The notes under the pieces are model-generated. The model saw only the letters and a list, made by a program, of their open reading frames with translations, had not been told where the DNA came from and did no database searches. The translations under genes and the position numbers were made by a program. From NCBI GenBank assembly GCA_004009845.1, contig RMBW01000001.1, positions 992,001 through 1,056,000 of the forward strand: a stretch of DNA of 64,000 bases. Direction: 5' to 3'. Position 1 is the first letter of the stretch, and each line of letters opens with the position of its first letter. Of this stretch, positions 13,601-25,178 are shown one piece after another. The stretch is from Davidsoniella eucalypti. Its lineage: Eukaryota > Ascomycota > Sordariomycetes > Microascales > Ceratocystidaceae.

Positions 13601-13721
13601 AGGTATGCAAAATTTCACCTCATATATCATGCTCATTATGCTAACATTTCGCTCGTAGTCATTTACGTCGGAGCAACTGGAAGACTTGGAAGGTGTTTTG
13701 TGGAAGACATATTTTGCTTGA
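7696..13721 (+). CDS. BLM10: Proteasome activator BLM10/PA200
   Basis: HEAT-repeat activator that caps the 20S proteasome and opens its gate for ATP-independent degradation; it acts in nucleus and cytoplasm. Three exons: 7696-8162, 8259-13602 and 13659-13721, giving 1957 residues, between human PA200 (1843) and yeast Blm10 (2143). The first intron's acceptor at 8258, not the nearer AG at 8287, keeps the frame (…LTRQLHYLKPVTDLVLPWRP). The last intron (56 nt, with a GCTAAC branch site) adds 20 residues ending in Tyr-Phe-Ala. That matches the conserved C-terminal Tyr-x-Ala type (HbYX-like) tail that inserts into the 20S alpha pocket, so the final exon is very likely right. An acidic stretch lies near residue 930-970. 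The N-terminal 75 residues are poorly structured. The start is the first ATG after a pyrimidine-rich leader. Confidence 0.95.
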
Positions 13722-14094
13722 GGAAGATATACATGCACAGGTATACATACGTTGGCACATGTCCAATTTTATGTTATATTGGGAAGTACGGTATTATTGA
13801 TTAGATTAGATTAATGCGGACTACTGGAGAGGCTGGCGCCCTGGCACAAGAACTGGGAGTTAGTTGGCCGGATTCATAAATTAAAGATCTATTGTATTAT
13901 AAGTTCCAGATGGTAGTATGTAAGCGCTATTACATTGAAGGTCATGACAAGATGAGGGTATTATTATGGAATGAATGGGTATTATTATGCTTAGGGTGAT
14001 GTGTCGTGGCTCGTTCGTTACTCGGTCGTCTTGGGAGGTATCAAGTTTCGTATCTTAGAATGTAGATGAAGCGAGAAGCTGATTTTGTTCTCTT
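13722..14094. other. Convergent 3' intergenic spacer
   Basis: 373 bp of AT-rich sequence separate the stop codons of BLM10 (+) and the dynactin p27 gene (-). It must hold both 3' UTRs; no gene is seen. Confidence 0.6.
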
Positions 14095-14747
14095 CTACTG
14101 GAACTTGGCAGGATTACTTGGAATCATCTTACGCAGCACATCGATTTGGGTTTTCTGAGCTTTACGGCGGATTTCAAGAATATCACGCTTGTCTTTACGC
14201 ATTAATAAGTTATTGCCATAAACCACGGTGAGGTCAGGTATTTCAGCTCCGGGTGGGATCAAGACGTGTGGAGCGATTGTACAGTTCTATACATCGGATT
14301 ATACAGTTAGCATGGAAGCATAATACCAAGGGACTTGGATGAAGAACTTGCCTTTCCTATTGAAGCACCACCGCCAATACGAGCCCCTATGCCGACCGTG
14401 CTACCCTCTCCAATGACTGTATCACCGGTCTCTACGACTGCGGTAGCCTCGATAGTGACGTAGTCGCTGATCATGACTGTGCCAGCCTCGATATCGTGAG
14501 CATGGGAGCGATACCCCAAATGCACGCGTTCCTGTATGATGCAGCGCGAGCCGATGAATATACCGCCATGGGAAGACTCGATGCGGCAGCGCGGATGGAT
14601 GACGGTTTCGTTCATCATGATGATGCTGTTGGTGCCGACGAGCACGGCGCTGTCGGCGATGGTAGTCGTGGGGGAGAGCGTCACGGGCGGTTTGGGACTA
14701 TCGCGGTCCCGTGAGGCGGCCGGAGCCATTGATGGGCGTTTGGACAT
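14095..14747 (-). CDS. DCTN6: Dynactin subunit p27 (DCTN6-like hexapeptide-repeat protein)
   Basis: Left-handed beta-helix subunit of the dynactin pointed-end complex, which links dynein to cargo along microtubules. Two exons on the minus strand: 14352-14747 and 14095-14286, giving 195 residues, the usual size. Hexapeptide repeats fill residues ~25-150 ([IV]-G-x-x-x-x periodicity, for example VLVGTNSIIM, IFIGSRCII, AVVETGDTVIGEGSTVGIGARIGGGASIGKN). The C-terminal helix ends in the family's IPSNPAKFQ-type tail. The only donor that joins the parts in frame is AAG|GCAAGT, so the 65-nt intron is of the GC-AG class. The start is the ATG at 14747 in a good CCACC context; the longer upstream frame lacks an ATG. 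It is convergent with BLM10. The paralogue p25 (DCTN5) is the main alternative, but the C-terminal helix favours p27. Confidence 0.9.
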
Positions 14748-17700
14748 GGTGGGTTTTTGCGTTGTTGCTTTGGATGACCTACGATTAATGCGATGGGACT
14801 GGAATCGGTGGTTGCGATTCCGGAGAGGCAAGGCTATGAGAATCCGTGGCAAGGCTGACACAAAAACTAAGCTTTTAGTGCCCGCTGATAAGTGCGAATA
14901 GCTTCAGCTTGACCCTAGTTTCCAAAGCTCAATAGTGGAACTTTGAGATTCCAGCATAATTTTAGTGGGGCTCTCTTCTTCGTTTTTTATGACATACTTA
15001 TTCATACTACCAACCCACACTCCACTAAGCCTATTTGGGACACACCTTTATACCGCTTTTTCCAAAGGTTTTTTTTATTTCTTAAAAGAAGCTAAATCGT
15101 AAAACACATGTACATAAAACAATGACACTACTTGTTACGAACCGCACGAACAGAGTTAGTCGTAATCCAAAGAGAGCGATGGTCAGAGAAGTTGCACGCA
15201 AAACAAAGACTAACGGAGAAGAATTCGGGATATTATTAGCTAGGAAGATCGCAAGACAGAGTTGATTAGTTTCAAACATACGGGGGAGGGAGACTAAACT
15301 AGAAACCATGAGGAAAACACCAGTATGTATGCTTCTCTGGAGTGCAGATCAGTCAGGTATCTAGAAGAACCCATCACACCAAACCAAGCCATGGCAAACC
15401 CGAGAAGCCAGGCAGAATAGAACAAAGAGATACATCAATCTTCTTGTGTAACCTTGTGAAACATTGAGAGAGTTCTCGCATAGTCCTCTGCCTAATCACA
15501 AGATTGTCATTTCATGACAGTGAAGGAGCTTATTCTAGCTAACATCGATATTCGTAGTCAGTGCAGCTAAAAAAAAAACACAAGAAAAAGAAAGAAAAAG
15601 AAAAAGAGCCAAGTCCAAGATCAAGAAGTAGCAAAGAGTAAAATACAAAAATAAGAACCTGCATTCGAAAGTATGGAGTAGCAGAAACTGTAAGCAAATT
15701 AAAATGGAGATATTATATGATGGGGTATCAATATGTGCCTATTTGTAACTGACTAGTTTTCATTGTATATTATTATTCGCTACTTCTTGATCTAACTACT
15801 GCTTAGTGTTGTTCACTCAGATAACTAGTGGAACTAGCTTTTGCTTAATCTGTTACAAGTTGAAGTCGAAGTCGAAGATCAAGAACTGGAGTTCTGGGGA
15901 GTAAGATGTAACCCTCATTTGCTGATAATCTGGTTTTGCAATTCATTCTGAATCTTTGATAAAAACGGTACAAGAAGTAGAAAAGAATATAATGCAAAAT
16001 GAACTAACTACAGCTATTTTGTGGCAGAGTTTCATTCTAAGCATTAAGATTGTACATATATTCAGACAGAAGAGAGCTGTTAGCTGCTCAACTTCTAAAT
16101 TTATACAAGTTTCAGTATGATAGTCATGTTCCTTATAATGTTGCCTAACTGCCTCTCTCCTGAACTATCCCTTTTATGGCTTGGGTGCTTAAGTGACTTT
16201 AGACTGAGGTATAGACTATACAACAGAGATATTTGAAGAATTCGGGAGCTTTGGTATTTTTTAGTGGATGTTTTTTAGACATCATATGTAATGTACATAG
16301 TTAAATTGATTTATATAACTATGTAGTCATAGTTAGAAACAAAGAGTAGCATGTATATTTTAGAAGCCAAGTTCATGGTTTAATGTACAGATAATCAGGT
16401 ATATTATAATCTAACTCATTTGTCGGAAAGAGGTCAATGAAGAGCTTATAAAAATGTTATAATATTGGAGGTAGATAGACAGACTACAAATAGAAAAATT
16501 ATTGGGGTTAGTATTCATGCGGCGGCACCCGTGCTAGATCAAGAGCCAGTAATCGAAAATAGATTTCAACAACAGTTTCCTTTTTTGTCTCTAACTCTCC
16601 ATTTCAGAACAAGCGACCTTTGTACTTGGTATTCAAAGACTTGGATATAACGTAATGTAGGTATGATTCTTAACCCTTTATTGTGACGCATAACTACTAC
16701 TCAATATACTTTTGGCTATTGTCTGGTTGTATGCCTGAATTAGTCACCGCTATCATAGACCCTCATCGGCGCAATAATCACACATTGTCCCTACTCCACG
16801 TCCTTACTCCTATTAGGGTTGGTTACAGTTTGGCCTGTCCTGTGGCCATGAAATTCATAGAGACTACTCACAAAGGTAGAAATCGACCCATATGCCTGGG
16901 TAAGAACTTTCCACTGAATCTTCTTTCTGGGGGCCCAGTGTGCAGATAATACTAGTACGTGTATACAATCTCACTGTTAACTCTATATATCTATAACTTC
17001 TGCAGTCTATACTACAATCCCTACAATGGTATTCGTAGTCTTTGTTGTCTTAATCTTGGACACCAGGTTTTTTTGATTTTTATACCTGTAGATCGTTTTA
17101 TATGCTACCCTCTGCTACTGTTGATCTTGGACTTAGCTTTGTGCATATTTCCATCTTTTCTCATACTAACTACTAGGTAAATATCGATATTGGCCAGAGT
17201 AAATAAACCCTTATACATTGCTTTTGGTTTCTACCACTCTATAGTCTGTAGCAATACACATAGGAAAGCGGTGACAATTTATCGCAGACAGCATGCACAG
17301 TGATCTTGCCTCAATCTTTTTACATAAGCATACCATATTCTATTCATGTTGCACGAGTACATGTAGCTTTATCTGGACCCTTGCCTAGCCTAGTCTTCCA
17401 AAGCTGGGGAAAGGCTTTTAGTGGGGTCCTCTTGTTTTTGTTTTTGCAGTCAAGTGATTTCACTGCGACTGAGCTTTGATCAGGATTTTGCGGAGAGCCT
17501 CGGAAACAAGGTGGAGATAGCGAGGTACGCCAGCGTAAGAGATGTTTTAGCTAGTGCGCTAAGTACTCCTTAGCACCAAGCCCACTAGAACCCAAATTTA
17601 GCCTTGCTGCCATTGGCCAATCAGAACGCATGTAATGGAGACTGACTGATTAATGGCTTCACCAACTTCGTTTGGCTCTGTCTTTTTTCCGTTGCCTCGC

Positions 17701-17987
17701 TCTCCAGATCGTCAAAACCGAAACAATATCAATCAATCAGATAAACAACAGTCATTCCCGCTAGTGAGCGCGCTAGCGACGACCAATTGAAAGCCTCAGC
17801 TCGTCATCTAGTCGCCAGAAGAGCCAAGAATCGCTCGGCTAGTGGTGACGATAACATCCGATAGATTGAATAGGCTTGTTTGCTTTTCCCTCTGCTCAAC
17901 AAACCACTCGACCTGGCACAAGCAACGACTATTTTCTTCAAAGCTACGACGTCTTTTTCAACTTGTCCCAATTGGCCTAAACAAAAA
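14748..17987. other. Intergenic region between dynactin p27 and the complex I gene
   Basis: 3.2 kb of AT-rich sequence with no supportable gene on either strand; ORFs are short and lack protein-like composition. A purine-rich low-complexity tract sits at about 15566-15620. The last 400 bp look like the promoter and leader of the complex I gene, including the CCAAT pair listed separately. Confidence 0.5.
17612..17621. promoter_or_regulatory. Back-to-back inverted CCAAT boxes upstream of the complex I gene
   Basis: ATTGG (17612-17616) directly abuts CCAAT (17617-17621), about 370 bp before the ATG of the complex I 51-kDa gene. CCAAT boxes are bound by the fungal HAP/CBC complex, a known regulator of respiratory genes. 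The link to this gene is inference from position. Confidence 0.4.
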
Positions 17988-19641
17988 ATGCTCTCGGCTA
18001 CTCCTCGCGCCGCAAAGGCCTCGCTACCCAGGACCGTTCAGGCCACCGCCGGCTCGATACGGTCTTTTGCCTCAGTACAGGATGCGCCGCCCGTACAACG
18101 CTACGGCGGACTCAAGGACCAAGACCGTATCTTCCAGAACCTCTATGGCCGCTACCCGCCCGATCTGAAGCATGCTCGCATGATGGGCGACTGGCACAAG
18201 ACCAAGGAGATTGTCCTGAAGGGTCACGACTGGATCATCAACGAGATCAAGGCATCTGGACTGCGTGGCCGCGGTGGCGCCGGCTTTCCCTCGGGAATGA
18301 AATGGGTATGTGAACACTCACGATATAGGCAAACCTACAACGTAACCAAAAGTGTCAGAAGCTAATCAGTCGCGTTATTGACTTTTTCGTTCATATAGTC
18401 TTTCATGAACTTCAAGGGCTGGGAGAACGATAACAAGCCGCGCTATGTAGTTGTCAACGCTGATGAGGGTGAGCCAGGCACTTGCAAAGATCGCGAGATT
18501 ATGCGTAAAGACCCCCACAAGCTCGTCGAAGGCTGTCTAATCGCCGGTCGCGCCATGAACGCTACTGCCGCCTACATCTACATACGTGGTGAGTTCATCG
18601 AGGAGGCCACTGTTCTGCAGCGTGCCATTGACGAGGCGTACAAGGAGGGCCTGATTGGCAAAAACGCATGCCAGTCTGGCTACGACTTCGACATCTACAT
18701 CCACCGTGGAGCTGGCGCTTATGTGTGCGGTGAGGAAACGTCCTTGATCGAGTCAATCGAAGGCAAGCCTGGCAAGCCCCGTCTCAAGCCACCGTTTCCT
18801 GCTGCCGTCGGTCTTTTCGGTTGCCCTTCAACTGTGACTAATGTCGAAACCGTGGCTGTGGCTCCAACTATTTGCCGTCGTGGTGGCTCATGGTTCAATT
18901 CCTTTGGCCGTGAGCGCAATTCGGGTACCAAGCTATTCGCCATCTCCGGCCACGTAAACAACCCCGTGACTGTCGAGGAGGAGATGTCAATTTCTCTGCG
19001 TGAGCTGATCGATAAGCATTGCGGCGGTATCCGCGGCGGCTGGGATAACCTGCTTGCCGTCATCCCCGGTGGTTCTTCGACTCCCGTTTTACCGAAACAT
19101 ATGTGCGAAGATGTTCTCATGGACTTTGATGCCCTCAAGGATGCCCAGTCTGGTCTCGGAACCGCCGCTGTCATTGTAATGGATAAGAGCGCGGATATCG
19201 TACAGATGATTGCCCGTCTATCTCACTTTTACCACCACGAGTCATGCGGTCAATGTACGCCGTGTCGTGAGGGTTCAGCCTGGACTGACCAGATCATGAA
19301 GCGCTTTGCACAGGGTAAGGGTCGTGTAAGAGAAATTGACATGCTCCAAGAGTTGACGAAGCAGGTCGAGGGTCACACCATCTGCGGTAAGTCTTATCTA
19401 GCTCTATGCCCCTTCTCATTTGTATTTCGTGTCCCTTTATATCAAATATACTAACTAAACCTATTCGATAGCCTTGGGAGAGGCTTTCTCGTGGCCCATC
19501 CAAGGTCTCATCCGTCATTTCCGTCCCGAGCTAGAAAAGCGCATGGAATCTTTTGCTGCTGAAACCGGTGGCAACGCTTTTGCTGGTGGTTGGACTCACG
19601 ACTCTCGTGCCAAAGGTCGCATGATCTCTCCTGGCCAGTAA
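17988..19641 (+). CDS. nuo-51: NADH:ubiquinone oxidoreductase 51-kDa subunit (NDUFV1/NuoF)
   Basis: Catalytic flavoprotein of mitochondrial complex I: it oxidises NADH with FMN and passes electrons to its N3 [4Fe-4S] cluster. Three exons: 17988-18305, 18399-19386 and 19472-19641, giving 491 residues, close to other fungal homologues. Residues 1 to about 27 are rich in Ala, Ser and Arg with no acids, a mitochondrial targeting peptide. The FMN/NADH loops GRGGAGFPSG (about 94-103) and NADEGEPGTCKD (from 126) are intact. The cluster ligands are Cys389, 392, 395 (SCGQCTPCREG) and Cys435 (HTIC), at the spacing seen in human NDUFV1. The last cysteine codon is immediately before the second intron. 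The start is the first ATG in frame, after a CAAAAA context, and gives the presequence. Nothing is missing. Confidence 0.98.
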
Positions 19642-20879
19642 ATGCCCAGCCCGAAAAAAGCAAAAAGGCGTCTTTTTAATCTCCTCCCTTCCTCCTCATC
19701 CTCCTTTTTTTTGTCTATATTTGTATCATCGTCATCGCGATTTGATATCCAACAGATCACCAGACCAACGCAAACCACAGAAATCATAGCAACAGCCAAT
19801 TCACCAGTGAGCATATCACGAAACAGTCTCTTCTTTTTCTTTTCCGTTCTTACATTTCTCTTCTTTATCCCCTTTTCTCGGTCAAGAAGACAAACTCGGT
19901 CTAGAAAGTAAAAGAGCAGAACATATCAAACACGACAACCCTTTTCATACACAGATGATATAGAAACATACAGATATTTGAGTTTTCTTTTTCTTTTCCG
20001 AGTACCTCACATTTGATCATTTTCTTTCATTGTGAAATTGTACATTTGTGTGTATCTTTATCAATGTTTTAACTTTAGGTTCATGGATCATCTTTTATTT
20101 TGTTATCATTGCGCTTCATACCCTACTTTTTGAATTACATGACAGAACCTTTGAAGAATTAAGAAGAAGACACTAAGGAACTTGTTTTCTGCAATAGGTA
20201 TTAGTGAATATTTAATTCGTGAAGTGGGAACATTCTCGCACTTGGATACATTAATCCTTTACTAAATGCAATATCTAGGCAAAAGTAAGACAAAAAAAAA
20301 CTTATGTTGTGGTATGTTTCGAATGTATTAAAGTTTGAAGCTGAAAAGAAATGAGACTCTGTTCTTTTCTCACTACAGTAAAACCCTAACCCCTAATCAG
20401 AGCAAACCAAAACAATTAGACTACTAAATCCTCCGATGACTTTCTGTTGTCTTAACCCCTATTATTATTTCACCATTGATTTAGTTATCTCGAACAATGC
20501 ATAGAAAAATGATCTATCAAAAAATCAATGTTTCCTTTCTTGATGTTTAGGTGTACATATAATTTAGTAGAAAATTGCGTCATTGGGTTCAACATAGTTT
20601 TTTCTCTTTATCTAGTATTGTCCACAAATTCTGTGATTTATAATTAGTGGCTTGTTTATAATCTATCTTCTTCAATAGCTGATGAGCTAGAAGCCCAACT
20701 CAAACTTGGCCACATACATACTTATTGTTGATCTTCCAGTGGCTTGGAATTAATCAATTGTTAGGCTTTCTGTTTTCCTAAATTGTTTCATCATAGACCA
20801 CCTGTTATATTCTTTCTTTATACTTGTTCTACCTGTTCTACATATTAAAATTTATTGTTTTGCATTCATCAGAGCAAAC
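19642..20879. other. Intergenic region between the complex I gene and PEX11
   Basis: 1.24 kb holding the 3' UTR of the complex I gene and the PEX11-family promoter; T-rich and AT-rich, with no gene seen. A telomere-like word, AACCCTAACCCCTAA, lies at 20382-20396, about 490 bp before the PEX11 start. Confidence 0.5.
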
Positions 20880-21898
20880 ATGTCATCTGCTATGAGAAAC
20901 CTCTTTGCCATGGGCACCGATCTCGGTATGTTAACGAAGACTTGAGCCTGAACTAAATACTTTATACTTGGCTTTACTGAAAAGCTAACCAACAACCCAA
21001 AATCCAATAAGGTGGTCTGGAGCGGTTCTTCCGCGGCATACAAGCCATTCTCCACGTCCTCACCACCTCACCATTCATCTTCTCACTTCTCCACCTGTTG
21101 CCCAACGGCCGCCTAAAGACACTAAAGCCACACGTATTCAACGAGACCAAGGACACGCTCAACGTCGTGCGTCGATTCATGCGTCTTTTCCGCTTTGGAG
21201 ATTCCGTCGCGTTAGCAAGCAGCTCCGTGCCGCTTGTAACAGCCGCAACCGCTACAGCAGCGCCCGATGTTTTATTCGATGCTTTGCGCGGGCCGTTTTT
21301 CTCTATCCATGGATTCTTGGAGAGTGTAACGGCGTTGGATTTGGCGGGCGTGGATGTTTGGGGCGCGGAGTTGGATGGTAGGTTGAATGTCGAGGCTATG
21401 CATATGTGGTTTGCCGCTCTGGTTTGTAGCGTGCTGGCTACGTTGGCGCGTATCGCTAGTTTACAGGCTTACGATGCTGTTAATGCTGCGGATAGCTTTG
21501 GTGATGTCGATGAAAAAGACGTTAAAACTCTGGCTTCATCAGGGAAGAAGGATGGGGATGAGACGGAAAGGGAAATCAAGGACAAAGACGTCGATGTTAT
21601 CGATGAGAAGAAAGATCAGGCAGTCAAAACCTCGGAAAAGGCAGCTGAAGATACGCCGTCGACCACTGTCACCGACAGGAAGAGTCGATATGCCGACAGA
21701 TCTGCACGTCGCGCGCTGCAGATTGCTGCCCGCAAAGCCAAGATGAATGTCCTGCTACGTCGTCTGGCTGCTGATTTGCTAGATCTCCTTTTGCCGGCAA
21801 GTGGCTTGGGTTGGGTTGATGTAGACCAAACTATCATTGGTGGCGTCATGTTATTGACGACGATTTTAGGGTTTGTTGATACGTGGGGAACGTATTGA
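20880..21898 (+). CDS. PEX11-family peroxin (fungal Pex11C-like)
   Basis: Peroxisomal membrane protein family that elongates and divides peroxisomes. Two exons: a 46-nt first exon (20880-20925) and 21012-21898, giving 310 residues. Splicing joins …MGTDLG to GLERFFRGIQAILHVLTT, the family's GGLERFFR start followed by hydrophobic helices. Two further hydrophobic segments appear near residues 130-160 and in the last 40 residues (LLDLLLPASGLGWV…IIGGVMLLTTILGF), with a charged Asp/Lys-rich insert between them. The C-terminus ends GTY. The insert is low complexity and probably cytosolic. It is convergent with the CUE2-like gene, 267 bp apart. The Pex11C subtype is my judgement from the N-terminal motif and the length. 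Confidence 0.85.
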
Positions 21899-22165
21899 GG
21901 AATAATAAATAGACATTTACATAGTGCCGGTGGATAGATAGCATGAACATGTGACCAAGGCATGCATTGAAATAAAGAAAGAGATGCTGTGTGTTTGTAT
22001 GTTGATTTGCTGATGCTCCAGTTTGGGCAATAGCGTTTATTTCATTAAGGCGTTAATTGCTAATATAGATAGCAGACTATTCACTACATGTACCGTAACC
22101 TTTGGCTACTGTTCAACAAGTTGTTCTTCCTATTCTCACATCTCCTTCTCCTGATGACTTAGTCA

Positions 22166-23847
22166 TCATCGGCCTTTTCGCTTGCCATTAACCGTGCACA
22201 TTCCGGCTTCTTCAGCGACATCCCATCCGTCCTCTCGTAGCGCCTTGATAACAAAAGCTCTTAGCTTCGAGACGCCTCCAACCGAATGGATACCACGGCC
22301 TGTGATAACAGTAAAGCCTTGTCTTGTACTGGAGTTCACCCGCCCGCGTAGCTGTTGTTGATCCCACCACTTACGAGTTTCGTCCAGTGCGATGCGGACG
22401 CCCTGGTCAATGGTGACTCCATGTAGATCAATCGAGTTTGCTGATCGTGTGTTAGCTACACGAAGTTCTGCCAGGCGGGAATTAGCCGCTACAGCGTTCT
22501 TGTATAGGCTGTTAGCACGCTCAATATACACAGATACACCAGCTCGTAGTAGTGGGTCTCCTTTAGAGCGACGTGCAAGCTTAAAAGCTTCACAATATGC
22601 TTGGCGGCGTTTTTCGTGAAGATCGTTGGACATTTGAGTTGCCTCCTGTATCGTACGGACTGGTGGCATGTTATATGATGACTCTAAGTAATCAAAGGCA
22701 TGGCGGGCTGTAGCCTTGGATGATTTGGTCTTCGATGTCACATCCAGTCCATTAGAGTCTCCATCAATAGAACTAGCATCTACTATGGGTGCTAAACTGT
22801 ATGAAATATTAAGCTTTTGCATCTTGGGCGCCACATAATATTTGTTCAATACATCTGCAAGCTGGTCAGAGCTTTCTGGCAAGTCTGCATGTGCTATTTG
22901 CACAAGAGTAGAGAAGAATGGCTCCGGAACACGGCGATATTTTTTTTGTAGTGCTTTAGCCTCAACAAGACGCTCAGGATCTTGAGCTATGATGCCTAAG
23001 TCCTGGGCGTTTTGAAGAAGTTCAACCAATGTCGCGCCCTGGCAATTGAGGTTCTTGACGTACAAGTCGTTAACCTCGGCATATGATGCATCGGTTCGAT
23101 CTGAAATATACATGACCTCCTCGACATTATGTTCCGGTTTTATCGATGTAGCATAGGACAACGACGTTCGCTGTGACTTCTTCTTTTTCTTGCCCTTCTT
23201 ACGTTTTGACTGCGGCGTTTCTTCGTCATCGGGACGAAAACACCCATCGATGCCCCTGGGGGCTGTGAAGTCAGGATCTTCCTCGAGACAATACAGCAGC
23301 TCATCGATGGCCTTCTCCGGATCATTATTACATTTCCTGAAGAAGTATTCGAAGGTCTTGCGATCTACTTTGGGAAAGAGACTGGCAAACGTAGTCAAGT
23401 CATCAGCTTGCGAGCTAGCAGATGTGCTAGGTTCAGAGCACTCAGTTATCGCTCCCTGGCTCCTGTGAGAACTTTCGTTGGTCACAGTCTGTGATGACTT
23501 TTCGCTGTCGTTCCAAGAGTCGACAGTCCCATCGCCAAGGCCGGACGAATTGAAGCCGGACGCCTCTTCAAAAGCAGACGTGGCCGAAAGATCTTCTAGG
23601 ATCTTGCGAGCTTTGGCGAAAGATTTTGGCTTCTGTAGGGAATAGTCACTACAGATGGCCATGATGACTTCTTCATCAAGGGATTGGCGGAACTCCTCCT
23701 AAAACATATAGTATGAGTATTACGGGTGCCGGTCAAAGATTATGGGGAATCTCTACGCCCTCTTGAAAGATTTAAGGCGTGGCTGAGACATTGTGACAGA
23801 TGACTTACGATGAGGACCGTAAGCTTCTTTTCGTGCCACTCAGACAT
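22166..23847 (-). CDS. CUE2: CUE-Smr endonuclease-like protein (Cue2 family)
   Basis: Probable ribosome-associated endonuclease; yeast Cue2 and animal N4BP2-type proteins with this architecture cut mRNA in no-go decay at collided ribosomes. Two exons: 23809-23847 (13 codons) and 22166-23698, giving 523 residues. Splicing gives MSEWHEKKLTVLIEEFRQSL. A CUE-like helix bundle occupies about 14-50 (LDEEVIMAICSDY… ARKILEDL). A clearer CUE domain lies at about 113-153 (LFPKVDRKTFEYFF… KAIDELLYCLEED), followed by a Lys-rich patch. The Smr domain is C-terminal: the catalytic-type DLHG at 437-440 and TGRGIHS from 479, ending in a basic GKRKGR tail. All key Smr motifs are present. The orthology to Cue2 rests on domain order; cellular function is inferred from the family. 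Confidence 0.88.
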
Positions 23848-25178
23848 TTGGGATGGGCATGTGCAATCGTATAAGCAGCGTTGGTCGGGAGTATTTGGTG
23901 CGAATCACAGGGCGAGGAACTAGTGAACAAGATTCGCGCTGGGATAAAGCATGCAACATGCTGAGATATAGCGAAGAAAAGGGACGAGACGCCGATGACT
24001 TCGAAGACCTTGATAGAAGCACCACGGATGACGAGTGAGGCTTCTGGTAGCTACGTGGGGGTGCTGTGGCGATGAAAGCGGATGATGGCTGGTGAAGATG
24101 GCAGACAAAAAGGCAATGAATGCTTTAGCACAGGCTTTTTACGAATCTTAACGATGGGTAGAGCAAGCGACTAGTGGACAAGCTTCGTTTGTGATGCAGT
24201 AGATGATAGTATTTGATAAATGAGATGCTAAAATGTAGGGTATCTGATACGCGATCGAGCCCCTCCTCCCGCGGAACAAAAGAGACAAAAAAAAGCAGCC
24301 GTGGCTAGCAAAGAAAAAAAAAACAACGCTCAAGAGGGTGAGCAAATTTAGTACAAAAAAAGAAACAAGAATAACACCGAGCGATAAATACCGATGCACA
24401 AGTTAGATAGATGGCTATAGTCCAAGATTCCAAGATAAACGTGATGGTTGAATGGCGATGATTGTGGAGATTTGAATGATTTCCAAAAGAAGAGTGCGGA
24501 TTGGGTTGAAATGCACGGATGAGAAAAGAAAAGAAAAAAAACAGTATCAGACTTGTTTGGGTCGGCTTAGTGGGCTACCAAAATACACAGGGAACAAAAT
24601 AACCCAATTTAATTGGGTCTTTTTCGTATATATATATATATATACCCGTTTGATTGTCTTGTTTTGGCTGTTTGCAGGCTGTCCACTATCCACTTACAGA
24701 GCAGCATAAAAGTGGGGAGCTAGCCACTGAGCATGTGCATGAGCTACCAGTACTTTATTGGCCAAACAGTGCAAGCATCACGTGCATACAGCCAGAAGCA
24801 ACTTGACTGCTGAATTGCTTGGTAGCTAATTAACTAGCTGGCTTTGATTGTATGCAGGTTTATGTGACCTAGGCTGGGCCAACCAACAGCGATACGACAT
24901 CCCCAGTACCGACGGGGTGTTTTGTCCCGAATTAGTCAATCAGCAGCAATCGAAAAAGCCGGTTGTAACTGAGCATGTTACACAATAACCTCATCAAACT
25001 ATCTCGACGCACATCGAGAGCAACTTCTCTTGTTTTTTTATGCTGCCAGCGCCGACTGGGTAGGCCACGTGCTTATGACGAAGACGAAGACGAAGAGAGG
25101 GGGAGAAGAGAAGAAGAAGAAGAGAGAAAATGAGAAAAGGAATGGGACACACACGAAAAGGAAACCGTATGCGCTCAG
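23848..25178. other. Intergenic region between the CUE2-like and F-box genes
   Basis: 1.33 kb with no supportable gene. It holds the promoter of the CUE2-like gene (minus strand) and the 3' UTR of the F-box gene. It includes a perfect 8+1+8 palindrome (24602-24618), a (TA)9 run at 24627-24644 and purine-rich low complexity near 25080-25150. Confidence 0.5.
24602..24618. repeat. Perfect palindrome, 8 bp arms, 1 bp spacer
   Basis: ACCCAATT and AATTGGGT flank a single T and are followed directly by a (TA)9 microsatellite. The arms contain CCAAT/ATTGG in both orientations. It lies about 755 bp upstream of the CUE2-like start. Function unknown. Confidence 0.4.

Noticed and set aside
20382..20396. 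Telomere or subtelomere boundary
   Set aside because: Only two degenerate repeat units inside ordinary single-copy gene territory.
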